Origin: an uncultured Alphaproteobacteria bacterium
GTDB taxonomy: Bacteria > Pseudomonadota > Alphaproteobacteria > Caulobacterales > Caulobacteraceae
NCBI GenBank assembly: GCA_903860975.1
Contig: CAIOSI010000038.1
Span: forward strand, 62,001 to 126,000
Direction: 5' to 3'
DNA: 64,000 bases
Position numbers and translations under genes: made by a program. Of this stretch, positions 1 to 10,364 are shown in pieces. The number at the start of each line of letters is the position of its first letter. Within the stretch, counting starts at the first letter, position 1. A model generated the notes under the pieces. That model saw only the letters and a list, made by a program, of their open reading frames with translations. It ran no database searches and was not told the DNA's origin.

Positions 1-823
1 TGGCGAGACGGCGCGCATCCTCCTGAACTCCAAGAGCTCGCTGTTCCCCAACGGCATGTGCAACACTCACGGTATGGTCGGCCGCTACCTGATGGACAGC
101 GTCGGCACCGGAGTGACGGGCCAGTTCCCAGCGCTGGAAGGCTTGCCGGCGACCAATGACGACGGCCAGGGCACGCAGCACACCTACATTCCCTGGTGGG
201 GATACGAGCAGCAGAAGGCGCTGGGCTTCGCCCGTGGCTACCACATTGAAATTGGCGGCGGCCGGCGCATGCCATCGATGGGCATGGCAGGGCTACTGGG
301 GGGTGATCAGAGCCTCGTCGGCGATGCGCTACGCGAGAAGCTGCGCAACCGCTTCGGCTCGACCATCGGCTTCGATGGCCGCGGCGAGATGATCCCCAAC
401 GACGACTGCTATTGCGAAATCGACCCTGTCGCCAAGGACAAATGGGGTATCCCCGTGCTGCGCTTCCACTGGAAATGGGGCGAGCACGAGACCAACCAGG
501 CGGCGCATGCGGTGAAGACCTTCCTGGAGGTCATCGACCGGCTGGGCGGAAAACCCGAAGGCCACGTCGAGACCGACGGCAAGAAGGCCATCTCCAAAGG
601 CGGTGAAATGATCCACGAGATCGGCACCGCGCGGATGGGCCACAATGACAGCGATTCAGTGGTCAATCAGTATGGCCAGAGCTGGGCCGTCCCGAACCTC
701 TTCATCATGGACGGGGCCACTATGGTCTCCAGTCCCGACAAGAACCCGACGTTGTCGATCCTGGCGCTCGCCTGGCGCTCGGCGGACAATATGGCGACCA
801 TCGCCAAACAGGGGGCCCTATGA
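1..823 (+). CDS. GMC-family oxidoreductase, C-terminal part (LacA-like glucoside 3-dehydrogenase large subunit)
   Basis: The open frame runs in from the left edge (frame of base 2), so only the last ~273 residues are present. The GMC C-terminal domain is clear: the catalytic His lies in IHEIGTARMG near base 615, and the second active-site residue is the Asn of DKNPTLSI near base 745. Family members are FAD enzymes oxidising alcohol or sugar hydroxyls. The stop overlaps the next gene's start (ATGA), and that gene encodes a gluconate 2-dehydrogenase subunit 3-type protein. This is the arrangement of the Caulobacter LacA/LacC membrane-bound sugar dehydrogenase. Assignment to 3-position oxidation of glycosides is inferred from these neighbours; the N-terminal FAD-binding region is outside the window. 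Confidence 0.88.
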   Translation, partial: GETARILLNSKSSLFPNGMCNTHGMVGRYLMDSVGTGVTGQFPALEGLPATNDDGQGTQHTYIPWWGYEQQKALGFARGYHIEIGGGRRMPSMGMAGLLGGDQSLVGDALREKLRNRFGSTIGFDGRGEMIPNDDCYCEIDPVAKDKWGIPVLRFHWKWGEHETNQAAHAVKTFLEVIDRLGGKPEGHVETDGKKAISKGGEMIHEIGTARMGHNDSDSVVNQYGQSWAVPNLFIMDGATMVSSPDKNPTLSILALAWRSADNMATIAKQGAL

Positions 824-1452
824 GCGACGCACCCGAACCCTATGTCTCAAAGATCGACCGGCGCACGGCGCTCGCTTGGATCGGTGTGGTTGGCGCAGCG
901 GCCGGGGTCGGTACTGGCGTCGTGGTCTATGGCCCGATCACCGGCGGCGAGCGGATTACCCGCGGTTATGGCACCGATCCCAAGCTGACCAAGCCGGAAA
1001 AGGCACCTTGGTCGCGGATCATGATCCCCGAACAGCTGCAGACCGCAGCGATCCTTGCTGACTACGTCTTGCCGGCTAACGCGACCGCGCCCTCGGCCAG
1101 TTCGCTGGGTATTCCGGACTTCATCGACGAGTGGGTGAGCGCGCCCTACCCGGACCAGCTCAAGGACCGGCCCGTGATCATGAACGGTTTGAACGGCATG
1201 GCGCCGAAGCTGCTCAAAGCGTCAGCCGCCGAGCGCGCGGCAGCGCTTGCGGCGCTGGCCGCTTCGAGTGATCGCACCACCAAGAAGTTCTGGAAGAAGT
1301 TCAGGGGCCTGACGATCGGCGCCTATTACACAACCGAGGCCGGCTTTAAGGACATCGGTTACATCGGCAATGTTGCGAGAACATCAGACCCGGGCCCGTC
1401 CGCCGAAGTAAAGGCCGCGCTTGAGGCGCAATTCAAGAAACTTGGTCTTTAA
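820..1452 (+). CDS. Gluconate 2-dehydrogenase subunit 3 family protein (LacC-like small subunit, Tat signal)
   Basis: This 210-residue protein has an N-terminal DRRTALAWIGVVGAAAG segment, a twin-arginine-type signal followed by a hydrophobic stretch (about residues 13-36), so it is probably exported folded with its GMC partner. The central part (about residues 65-175) matches the subunit 3 family, which assists or anchors GMC sugar dehydrogenases in the periplasm. The start overlaps the upstream stop by four bases, indicating translational coupling. The family call rests on length, signal and gene order rather than on any catalytic residue; these subunits are not catalytic themselves. Confidence 0.85.
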   Translation: MSDAPEPYVSKIDRRTALAWIGVVGAAAGVGTGVVVYGPITGGERITRGYGTDPKLTKPEKAPWSRIMIPEQLQTAAILADYVLPANATAPSASSLGIPDFIDEWVSAPYPDQLKDRPVIMNGLNGMAPKLLKASAAERAAALAALAASSDRTTKKFWKKFRGLTIGAYYTTEAGFKDIGYIGNVARTSDPGPSAEVKAALEAQFKKLGL

Positions 1453-1463
1453 GGATGGCGATC

Positions 1464-2153
1464 ATGAAGTCCCTCGTACTTGGCTTCTGCCTCGCTGTTC
1501 TCGCAACCGGGGCCTTCGCTCAGGGCGTCGCGGACAATACACTTACGCCAGCGGAGACGGCTGGCGGCTGGAAACTTTTGTTCGACGGCAAAACCACAGA
1601 CGGCTGGCGGGGCTTCAAGACGCCCGCGCCGGATGCCGGCTGGACGGTCATCGATGGCGCGCTCAGCCCCGATCCCAAGACCTCCAAGGATCTCGTCACC
1701 AAGGGTGACTACGAGAATTTCGAGCTGACCTTTGACTGGAAGATCAGCCCAAAGGGAAACTCCGGCGTGATCTATCACGTGATCGCGGTGGGCGAGGAGA
1801 CCTACGAGAGTGGCCCTGAGTATCAGGTGCTCGACAACGCCCACGGGGAGCAGCCCCTTGAACAGGCGGCTTCGCTTTACGCCCTCTACCCGCCCTCGAT
1901 GGATATGACCAAGCCGCAGGGGCAGTTCAATCACGGCCGCATCGTCGTCGACCACGGCAAGGTGCAGCATTGGCTCAACGGGAAGAAGGTTGTCGAATAC
2001 GACATGAACTCCGCCGACTTCAAAGCTCGCGTCGCGGCTTCGAAGTTTAAGCGCTGGCCCCAGTTCGCCACGGGTAAGTCGGGCGCGATCGCACTCCAGT
2101 GCCACCACGATGGCGTCGCGTTCAAGAACATCAAGATCAAGCTGCTGAAGTAA
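1464..2153 (+). CDS. Secreted DUF1080 protein (3-keto-disaccharide hydrolase family)
   Basis: The mature part opens with the DUF1080 hallmark WKLLFDGKTTDGWRGF and continues as a laminin-G-like beta sandwich. MKSLVLGFCLAVLATGAFA is a classical signal peptide. I start at 1464 because AAGGA at 1451-1455 then sits 8 bases upstream; an in-frame ATG at 1455 lies inside that ribosome site. Characterised DUF1080 proteins cleave glycosides whose C3 hydroxyl has been oxidised to a ketone. It follows the dehydrogenase pair by 11 bases, so the three genes probably form one operon that oxidises and then cleaves sugars in the periplasm. The substrate is unknown. Confidence 0.88.
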   Translation: MKSLVLGFCLAVLATGAFAQGVADNTLTPAETAGGWKLLFDGKTTDGWRGFKTPAPDAGWTVIDGALSPDPKTSKDLVTKGDYENFELTFDWKISPKGNSGVIYHVIAVGEETYESGPEYQVLDNAHGEQPLEQAASLYALYPPSMDMTKPQGQFNHGRIVVDHGKVQHWLNGKKVVEYDMNSADFKARVAASKFKRWPQFATGKSGAIALQCHHDGVAFKNIKIKLLK

Positions 2154-2248
2154 CATTGCCGACGCAATGGCGGCTTTCCCTGTGGGCGCACCGCTTAGTG
2201 CGCTAGCTTGCTGGCCGTGAATCGCCCTTTTCTGAGACGCCGTCGCCT

Positions 2249-3895
2249 GTGACCGCCACGACCCACCCAAAACCTGCGGCTGTCAAGCCGAGCGGTCTAA
2301 TCCGCTCGTCGCTGGTGTTCTCTGGCTTCACGCTGATCAGCCGCCTATTTGGTTTCGCGCGCGATCTGGCGATAAGCTACTACATGGGGGCGAGCGCCAC
2401 CTATGCTGCAGACGCCTTCAACACGGCCTCTGCCTTCCCGAACCTCTTCCGGCGGATCTTCGCAGAAGGTGCCTTTGCCGCGGCCTTTGTACCGGCCTAT
2501 TCGCGGTCACTTGAGGCCGACGGCGAGGCGGTGGCTGACGAGCTCGCAGCCGATGCAATGGCTGTTCTGGCTGCCGCGACGCTGGCCATCACAGTGGTCG
2601 CCGAATTGGCCATGCCCTGGCTGATGTACGTCATTCGGCCCGGCTTTGCCGCAACGCCTGAGAAGTACAAGCTTGCGGTGCTGCTGACCCAGATCACCAT
2701 GCCCTACCTGCCTTGCATGGCGATCTATGCGCACCTTTCCGGCGTCCTTAACGCCCGCAATCGGTTCATCTTGTCGGGCGCTGCGCCGATCCTGCTAAAC
2801 CTTTGGACCCTAGCTGCTGTGCTGCCGACGCGCGACCCGGCGCAGGCCGCGACCTGGGCGTCAATCGGTGTTGCGATCGCGGGTGTAAGCCAGGCTGCGC
2901 TGTTGTGGTGGGGCGTACGCAAGTCTGGTGCCGATGTGACCGTGCGCTGGCCAAGGATGACACCTCAGATCAAGGCGCTGATCGCACTGGCTATACCCGG
3001 CGCGATCGGCGCCAGCGCCACCCAGATCAACGTCTTTGTCTCCGGCGTCCTGGTCAGCCACGTCAACGGCGCCGCGTCCTGGATCGCCTATTGCGACCGC
3101 CTCTACCAGTTGCCTCAGGGCCTGGTTGGCGTGGCGATCGGGGTGGCTTTGCTGCCCGCGCTATCGCGGGCGATCCAGGCTGGAAACACAGCCCAAGCCC
3201 GCAAGACCATGGATGATGCCATCGTCTTTTCCATGGCGCTTAGCCTGCCTGCCGCCACGGGTCTGGTCTCGATCCCGTTCTTCATCATCGATGGGCTCTA
3301 CACACGTGGCGAATTCACACTGCTCGACGCCCACGCCACGGCCTCAGCCCTGATGCAGTACGGATGGGGAGTCCCGGCTTTTGTCTTAGCGCAGCTCTTC
3401 AGTCGCGCTTTCTTTGCGCGCCAGGACACGACGACGCCGATGCGGTTCGCCCTTGTCTCGGTTGTCGTGAATGTCGTGCTGGGCATCTCGCTGTTCCACA
3501 TTTTCGGTGTTCCTGGGATTGCGGCGGCCACGGCGGTGGCCTGGTGGCTTAATGTGGTGATGATGGGCGTGACGCTCGCGCGTCGAGACCACTACAGACC
3601 CAGCCCCAAGGCCGTCTCCCGGCTGATCCGTATCTGCCTTGCCAATGTGGCCCTGGCTGGGATTCTAGCCGCGGCCTCGCATCAACGCACTCAGATCCAA
3701 GCCCTGTTTGCGCATGTCCATCTTGGTCACGCTGTTGGTGCCAAGGAACTTGCGATTTCGCTGACGGTCACGCTCGCCGCAGCGATCTATCCTTTGCTTT
3801 TGTTCGGGTCCGGGGGTCTGACGATCGCTGAGACGCGGGGCGCATTGCGCCGCCGAAGGCGCGGCCCGCCGGAAGGTCCGGCGGACTTGCTCTAG
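2249..3895 (+). CDS. murJ: Lipid II flippase MurJ
   Basis: This polytopic membrane protein of 548 residues is the usual length for MurJ/MviN of the MOP superfamily, which flips lipid II across the inner membrane for peptidoglycan synthesis. Family features include the N-terminal SRLFGFARDLAISYYMGA and FPNLFRRIFAEGAFAAAFVP segments and RLYQLPQGLVGVAIGVALLP in the middle. The start is GTG with no strong ribosome site; no in-frame ATG precedes the conserved N-terminus. The last ~20 residues are a basic Arg-rich tail. It stands upstream of trpS with a 126-base gap that holds no recognisable gene. Confidence 0.96.
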   Translation: MTATTHPKPAAVKPSGLIRSSLVFSGFTLISRLFGFARDLAISYYMGASATYAADAFNTASAFPNLFRRIFAEGAFAAAFVPAYSRSLEADGEAVADELAADAMAVLAAATLAITVVAELAMPWLMYVIRPGFAATPEKYKLAVLLTQITMPYLPCMAIYAHLSGVLNARNRFILSGAAPILLNLWTLAAVLPTRDPAQAATWASIGVAIAGVSQAALLWWGVRKSGADVTVRWPRMTPQIKALIALAIPGAIGASATQINVFVSGVLVSHVNGAASWIAYCDRLYQLPQGLVGVAIGVALLPALSRAIQAGNTAQARKTMDDAIVFSMALSLPAATGLVSIPFFIIDGLYTRGEFTLLDAHATASALMQYGWGVPAFVLAQLFSRAFFARQDTTTPMRFALVSVVVNVVLGISLFHIFGVPGIAAATAVAWWLNVVMMGVTLARRDHYRPSPKAVSRLIRICLANVALAGILAAASHQRTQIQALFAHVHLGHAVGAKELAISLTVTLAAAIYPLLLFGSGGLTIAETRGALRRRRRGPPEGPADLL

Positions 3896-4021
3896 ACCCG
3901 GCAACCGCATAAATCGCCCCCATGGCTTCAGGCGTAATCTCTTGGCGATGGCGTTGACCCGCTGAACGATCTGTCAACTCGGGCCTTGCGCTCCCACGTC
4001 CTCTAGCCTCAGAAGCCCTTC

Positions 4022-5056
4022 ATGACCGACCAAGCTCCGGCTCCTTTCACGGGTAAATCGCGCGTGCTCTCCGGCGTGCAGCCGTCCGGCGACTTGCACC
4101 TCGGCAATTACCTGGGCGCCCTGGTGAAATTCGCGCGCCTGCAGAACGAGATGGAGACCTTCATCTTCGTCGCTGACTTGCATGCCATTACGGCGTGGCA
4201 GGATCCGGCCAAGTTGAAAAATCAGGTCCGTGAGATCGCGGCAGCCTATTTGGCCACCGGCCTTGACCCAAGGGTTGCCACCATCTTCGCTCAGTCTGCC
4301 GTTCCGGCTCATGCCGAACTTGCATGGGTGTTCAACTGTGTGGCGCGTCTTGGATGGCTCGACCGAATGACACAGTTCAAGGACAAGGCTGGCAAGCACA
4401 AGGAGCGCGAGAGCGTCGGACTCTATACCTACCCCGTGCTCCAGGCGGCAGACATTTTGATCTACAAGGCTACCCACGTGCCTGTCGGCGAAGATCAGCG
4501 GCAACACCTTGAACTGACCCGCGACATCGCCGCGAAGTTCAACCACGACTTCGACACACCCGGCTTCTTTCCTCTGCCGGAAGCTTTGACCCAGGGGCCG
4601 GGCGCGCGGATCATGTCTTTGCGCGACGGATCTGTGAAAATGTCCAAGTCCGACCCATCGGACAATTCGCGGATAAACCTCACCGACGACGCCGACACGA
4701 TGAGCCAGAAGATCCGAAAGGCGCGCACCGACGCTGAGGTCTTGCCGGAAAAGCTGGAAGACCTGGCGGGCCGGCCCGAGGCGCAGAACCTGATTGGGAT
4801 CTATGCGGCGCTGGCGGGCCGCCAGGCGCAGGACGTTCTCACCGAGTTCGCCGGCCACGGCTTCGGAGTCTTTAAGCCAAAGCTCGCGGACCTGGTTGTA
4901 TCGGTGATGGGGCCTATCGGAGGGGACATGCGCCGCATGCTGGCCGATCCCGCCGAAATCGATCGCATACTGTCTGCCGGCGCCGAGCGCGCGCGAGAAG
5001 TCGCTGCGCCCAACCTCGCCGAGGTCAAGCGCATTGTGGGCTACTGGGCGAGCTGA
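4022..5056 (+). CDS. trpS: Tryptophanyl-tRNA synthetase
   Basis: A class I aminoacyl-tRNA synthetase that charges tRNA-Trp. The HIGH-equivalent GDLHLGNY is at residues 23-30 and the KMSKS loop at about 206-210, both intact. The length of 344 residues is normal for bacterial TrpS. The ATG is close to the conserved GVQPSG segment, so little N-terminal uncertainty remains. It lies between murJ and a universal stress protein on the same strand. Confidence 0.97.
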   Translation: MTDQAPAPFTGKSRVLSGVQPSGDLHLGNYLGALVKFARLQNEMETFIFVADLHAITAWQDPAKLKNQVREIAAAYLATGLDPRVATIFAQSAVPAHAELAWVFNCVARLGWLDRMTQFKDKAGKHKERESVGLYTYPVLQAADILIYKATHVPVGEDQRQHLELTRDIAAKFNHDFDTPGFFPLPEALTQGPGARIMSLRDGSVKMSKSDPSDNSRINLTDDADTMSQKIRKARTDAEVLPEKLEDLAGRPEAQNLIGIYAALAGRQAQDVLTEFAGHGFGVFKPKLADLVVSVMGPIGGDMRRMLADPAEIDRILSAGAERAREVAAPNLAEVKRIVGYWAS

Positions 5057-5093
5057 GCTTGCGCTCGGCTAGAAGGCGCCGCACCGTCCGCTG

Positions 5094-5567
5094 ATGAGCC
5101 AACGCAAGTTCCTGGTCGTTGCTGACGACACGCCGGAGTTTCAGGCGGCGTTGAAGTTCGCCTGTCGTCGGGCGCGTTCGACGGGCGGACACGTGGCCCT
5201 GCTGCGGGTGATCGAACCGGAATACTTCGAGCACTGGTCGGGCGTTCGTGAAGAGATTGAGCGCCAGGCGCGGGAGGAGGCCGAGGCGATTCTCCAGACG
5301 TGCGCCGAGTTGGTGCAGGCCGAAACGGGCCTTCCGCCGGAGTTCATCATCAAACACGCCGATAGCGTCCGGCTGGCGCTTCGAGATGTGATTGGATCTG
5401 ACCCTGACATCAAGATCCTGGTCTTGGCCGCCGCAGTTGGCGGACGCGGTCCCGGCCCGCTCGTGGCCTCTTTGGCCAAGGAGGGCGTGCGCTGGGGCGA
5501 GCGCAAGGTGCCCGTGACCTTAGTTCCTGGCGATCTGACCGACGCTGAGATCGCAGATCTGGCCTGA
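5094..5567 (+). CDS. Universal stress protein, UspA family
   Basis: A single Usp domain of 157 residues: the N-terminal strand KFLVVADDTPEF, a long charged helix around residues 50-75, and the C-terminal ILVLAAAVGGRGPGPLVASL region in the place of the nucleotide-binding glycine loop. The fold is a small cytoplasmic alpha/beta domain, often ATP-binding, with a general stress role. It is 37 bases after trpS and 37 before the Nfu gene, so it may share their transcript. No specific partner can be named. Confidence 0.85.
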   Translation: MSQRKFLVVADDTPEFQAALKFACRRARSTGGHVALLRVIEPEYFEHWSGVREEIERQAREEAEAILQTCAELVQAETGLPPEFIIKHADSVRLALRDVIGSDPDIKILVLAAAVGGRGPGPLVASLAKEGVRWGERKVPVTLVPGDLTDAEIADLA

Positions 5568-5604
5568 GCTTGCACTCTGCGGTTCTACGCGCCACATCTG
5601 CCCC

Positions 5605-6177
5605 ATGTTCATCCAAACTGAAAACACGCCGAACCCCGAGGTCCTGAAGTTCCTTCCAGGCCGAGACGTCATGGTCGAAGGAACGCGTGACTTCCGCGAC
5701 GCGGACGCAGCCAAGGCCTCGCCGCTCGCTGTCGAGCTTTTCACAATCGAAGGCGTAAGCCGCGTGTTCTTCGGCTCGGACTTCTTGACGGTTGGCAAGG
5801 CCGAGACCCACGATTGGAGTCACCTAAAGGCGCCGATCCTGGCGGCCATCATGGATCATTTCACCTCGGGTCAGCCCCTTTTCGCCGGGGCGGACGAGTC
5901 CGCTGGCGGCCATGACGAGGCCGTCTACGAGGGCGAAACCGCCCAGATCGTTGCGGAGATCAAGGACCTCCTGGACACGCGGATCCGACCGGCGGTGGCT
6001 CAGGATGGCGGCGATATCCTGTTCTCACGCTTCGATGAGGCCACGGGCGTCGTCTATTTGAACATGCGCGGCGCCTGTTCAGGCTGCCCGTCGTCCTCGG
6101 CGACGCTGAAGGCCGGTGTCGAAAACATGCTCAAGCATTACGTTCCGGAAGTGACCGCGGTCGAACAAACCCTTTGA
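5605..6177 (+). CDS. NifU/Nfu family iron-sulfur cluster carrier protein
   Basis: Two domains are visible in 190 residues: an Nfu N-terminal domain opening with FIQTENTPNPEVLKFLPG, and a C-terminal NifU-like domain with the cluster-binding CSGC motif at residues 158-161. Proteins of this layout receive Fe-S clusters from a scaffold and pass them to target enzymes. A likely client in this window is the radical-SAM enzyme MiaB at 9009. The length matches the alphaproteobacterial form. Start ATG; no strong ribosome site. Confidence 0.93.
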   Translation: MFIQTENTPNPEVLKFLPGRDVMVEGTRDFRDADAAKASPLAVELFTIEGVSRVFFGSDFLTVGKAETHDWSHLKAPILAAIMDHFTSGQPLFAGADESAGGHDEAVYEGETAQIVAEIKDLLDTRIRPAVAQDGGDILFSRFDEATGVVYLNMRGACSGCPSSSATLKAGVENMLKHYVPEVTAVEQTL

Positions 6178-6191
6178 AACAGCCGCTCATC

Positions 6192-6205
6192 CCGGCGAAA
6201 GCCGG
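6192..6205. repeat. Palindromic intergenic element with GAAA loop
   Basis: A 5-bp perfect inverted repeat, CCGGC and GCCGG, encloses GAAA. It fills most of the 34-base gap between the Nfu gene and tsaB and ends 6 bases before the tsaB start. A longer relative with the same loop lies at 28166-28185 between rpsO and pnp. It has no T-run, so it is not a normal intrinsic terminator. Confidence 0.6.
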
Positions 6206-6211
6206 TGTGCG

Positions 6212-6841
6212 ATGATCGTACTAGGCCTCGATACCTGTCTTTCCAGCTGCTCGGTCGCCATCCTGGATGGCGACCACGTGGTTGCGAGCGCGCGCGAGGT
6301 GATGGCTCGCGGACATCAGGAGCGCCTTGCGCCTATGGCTCGCGATGTGATCGCTGAAGCGGGCTTTGGGTTCGACCGACTGGACCTCATCGCCGTCACG
6401 GTTGGCCCGGGTTCGTTCACCGGATTGCGCGTCGGGATCGCTTTCGCCAAAGGTCTGGCGCTCGCGCTGGACGTGCCCGCTATAGGTATCGGGACCCTCG
6501 AAGCGCTCGCAGCTGAGGCGCACGGTCTGGTATTTCCAGCCATCGATGCGCGTCGTGGCCAGCTGTACCTGCAGGCCTTTGAGGATGGCCGCGCGCTGAT
6601 GGCGCCAGATACCCTGACGGCTGGAGAGGCCGCCGCGCGCCTGGTGGAGCTGTCCCAGGGGCGGCCCTTCACCCTTGTCGGATCAGGCGCGCCGCTGTTG
6701 GCGGACCTGGCTCCTGGCGCTCAAATCAACCTGGCTGAGGGTGCGGACGCCAGGCATGTCGCCAGATTGGCTGCAGACCGAAAGTCTGGTCCGCTCAGGC
6801 CGCTCTATCTTCGCGCGCCCGACGCCAAGTTGCCGGCATGA
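6212..6841 (+). CDS. tsaB: tRNA threonylcarbamoyladenosine biosynthesis protein TsaB
   Basis: An ASKHA-fold protein of 209 residues, beginning VLGLDTCLSSCSVAIL and carrying TVGPGSFTGLRVGIAFAKGLA, the TsaB signature. TsaB is the non-catalytic partner of TsaD in making t6A37 on ANN-decoding tRNAs. TsaD itself is encoded far away at 57848-58942. The stop overlaps the rimI start by ATGA; the tsaB-rimI pairing is common in proteobacteria. A hairpin element sits immediately upstream of the start. Confidence 0.95.
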   Translation: MIVLGLDTCLSSCSVAILDGDHVVASAREVMARGHQERLAPMARDVIAEAGFGFDRLDLIAVTVGPGSFTGLRVGIAFAKGLALALDVPAIGIGTLEALAAEAHGLVFPAIDARRGQLYLQAFEDGRALMAPDTLTAGEAAARLVELSQGRPFTLVGSGAPLLADLAPGAQINLAEGADARHVARLAADRKSGPLRPLYLRAPDAKLPA

Positions 6842-7296
6842 AGATTATTCGTGCATCGGCGGGCGAGTGTCAGGCCATGGCCGCAGCCCACCAGAACGCC
6901 TTTGGCGACAAGTCCTGGCGCGAGGATGAGTTCGAAGACCTGCTAGACGGGGCGGGCATTTATGGCTTCCTAGCCGAGGATGGCGATCCTTTGGGTGTTA
7001 TCCTTTGTCGCATCGCCGCTGGCGAAGTGGAGGTGCTGACGGTTGGGGTCATACCGGCGGCGCGGCGGCGCGGGGTGGCGCTTGCCTTGATGCTTGCGGC
7101 GATGGATGTCGCCCGTGGGCTTGGGACCGCTGAGGCTTTCCTGGAGGTCGCCATAGACAACCAAGGTGCCCTCACACTTTATGACCGGCTGGGCTTCCGA
7201 CAGGCGGGTCTTCGAAAATCCTACTATGATCGGGGTGCGGCTGGCTGTGTGGATGCTCTGGTGATGCGCCTCGACCTTAACGCCGTCGCCGCTTAG
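6838..7296 (+). CDS. rimI: Ribosomal-protein-alanine N-acetyltransferase RimI
   Basis: A GNAT-fold protein of 152 residues with the acetyl-CoA pyrophosphate loop around RRRGVALALM and the C-terminal NQGALTLYDRLGFRQAGLRKSYY typical of RimI. RimI acetylates the N-terminal alanine of ribosomal protein S18. The start overlaps the tsaB stop by four bases, and this conserved neighbourhood supports RimI over a generic GNAT. Confidence 0.9.
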   Translation: MKIIRASAGECQAMAAAHQNAFGDKSWREDEFEDLLDGAGIYGFLAEDGDPLGVILCRIAAGEVEVLTVGVIPAARRRGVALALMLAAMDVARGLGTAEAFLEVAIDNQGALTLYDRLGFRQAGLRKSYYDRGAAGCVDALVMRLDLNAVAA

Positions 7297-7334
7297 ACCT
7301 ATTCTCAACTGGGAAACGGGAGCCGAGAGCCGTC

Positions 7335-7748
7335 TTGTCCGATCGCATCGAAAAGCTTTGCGTCGAGAAGGGCATGCGCATGACAGAGCAGCGCCGAGTG
7401 ATCGCCCGTGTGCTTTCCGAGGCTCATGACCATCCAGACGTCGAGGAGCTTCACCGCCGGGCCCACCAGGTCGATCCGCATATCTCGATCGCCACGGTTT
7501 ATCGTACGGTGCGCCTCTTCGATGAGGCCGGGATCATTACGCGCCACGATTTTCGCGATGGCCGCTCACGCTATGAAGAGCATCTCGATCAGCACCATGA
7601 CCACCTCATCGATATGAAGACTGGCAAAGTCGTCGAGTTCGTGGACGCCGAAATTGAGGCCCTTCAAGAAGCGATTGCCCGAAAGCTCGGCTACAAGCTC
7701 GTGGATCACCGTCTTGAGCTCTACGGAATGCCGATCGAGGAGAAATAG
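7335..7748 (+). CDS. fur: Ferric uptake regulator Fur
   Basis: This 137-residue protein has a winged-helix DNA-binding part (RMTEQRRVIARVL, then PHISIATVYRTVRLF) followed by the metal-site segment with HHDH at residues 87-90. Fur-family proteins with this layout repress iron-uptake genes when Fe(II) is bound. It lacks C-terminal CxxC pairs, as in many alphaproteobacterial Fur proteins. The start is TTG with GGGAGCC about 10 bases upstream. Fur versus Mur cannot be settled from sequence alone; a Fur-box-like palindrome at 26269 favours Fur. Confidence 0.88.
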   Translation: MSDRIEKLCVEKGMRMTEQRRVIARVLSEAHDHPDVEELHRRAHQVDPHISIATVYRTVRLFDEAGIITRHDFRDGRSRYEEHLDQHHDHLIDMKTGKVVEFVDAEIEALQEAIARKLGYKLVDHRLELYGMPIEEK

Positions 7749-7784
7749 CGGCGCTCACCGCTGCTCGCCGCCACTGGGGGTCTA

Positions 7785-8927
7785 ATGCCAAAGCTTCAGT
7801 CGGCCGGCTCCGGTGTGCTGCCCTGCGTGCGCATGGTCACCCAGCTCGAGGAGCTGGAAGCCCTTCGGGTTGAATGGGATGGGCTTGTCCAGACATCGCC
7901 ACAGGCCGGGGTTGCCCAGACCTATCTTTACGCCCAGACCGCTTGGGAAAGCCGCCGACCCGACGCCCAGAGCCTTCTCGTCATTGTCGCCGAAGTGGCA
8001 GGGCAGATGGTCGCCGTCTGGCCGCTTTATGTGGCCAAACCCGGCAAGCTGCGGATTGTCCGCTTGCTGGGATGAGGCGGTCGCGAAGAATATCAGGAAC
8101 CGCTGATCGCGCCGGGGTGTCCACATCAAGACGCTGTGGTCGCAGAATTCTACAGGCTGGCCACGGCCGCGGGAGACCTTCTCGAAGCTTACAATCTGTC
8201 TTTGACAACACCGCTGCTTCTAGCCCTCAAGGCCGATAGACGCCCAAAGCACCAGGGGCGCATGGGCTCACCCCTTATTGAACTTTCGAAATACCCATCG
8301 TGGGACGCCTGGTTCGCGACCAAAACACGAACCTTTCGGCACAGCCTGCGAAGCGCCCGTCGCCGCCTCGCCCTGGGCGGCACGCCGAGGTTTCGCGAGG
8401 TCTCCGCTGCGGAGGCTCCGAAATTCATCGATTGGCTGTTTGCGACAAAACAAGCCTGGCTGGAGCGTAAGGGCCAGACTGGACATTGGATTTGGGACCC
8501 ATTCGTCTGCGACTTCTACAAGCTGGCGCTTGGGAAACCGGGCTCGGGCGTCCTCGGGTTTTCGCGCGACGTTGACGGGCGGCCGATCGCAGGGGCCATC
8601 AGCCTCGTCTGCGCCTCAAGGATGGAATTCTATATCGTCACGTATGATCCGACGTTTGCCGCCGTATCGCCCGGCAACCTGCTGATCGAGGATCTTGTGA
8701 GGTGGTGTATGCCGCGCAAACTCGACTTCGATTTCCGACTGACGGGCGCGCCTTACAAGGACCGCTGGATCGATCAGGTCGAGCCTTACGTCTACTATGA
8801 CGTCGCCTGCACGTGGCGGGGCGTCACCACGGTGATGGGTCGACAGGCCGTCTATTCGTGGCAAGCGTTGAAGGGCGGCGCAAAGCAGCGGTTGCTGCAA
8901 GTCTTGCGAAGAATGCGGAGGAGATAG
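7785..8927 (+). pseudogene. GNAT / BioF2-like acetyltransferase gene interrupted by an in-frame TGA
   Basis: One frame runs from ATG 7785 to the stop at 8927, broken only by TGA at 8073-8075. Coding continues on both sides (RLLG before, GGREEYQEPLIAP after), so this is a nonsense change rather than a frameshift. The full product would be about 380 residues. The C-terminal half ([17 protein letters not shown] through DFDFRLTGAPYKDRW) resembles the acetyltransferase domain seen in FemAB- and CelD-like proteins. A GTG at 8136 could restart translation and give a 263-residue C-terminal fragment. The lesion may be true inactivation or a base-call error. Confidence 0.8.
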
Positions 8928-9008
8928 CGCGCTGAATTGGCCTAGAGCCTGCGGATCGCGAGACGCTGAAACTTGCGCCGCCCTCGCCTCAACCCCATAA
9001 CCCCAGCC

Positions 9009-10360
<1,352 letters not shown>

Positions 10361-10364
<4 letters not shown>

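Noticed and set aside
5041..5085. Inverted-repeat-like GAGC/GCTC segment after trpS
   Set aside because: Short, imperfect and without a T-run; not a supportable terminator.
8073..8075. TGA as selenocysteine or reassigned codon in the GNAT-type gene
   Set aside because: No SECIS-like hairpin or selenoprotein family match, and other genes here use TGA as a normal stop.
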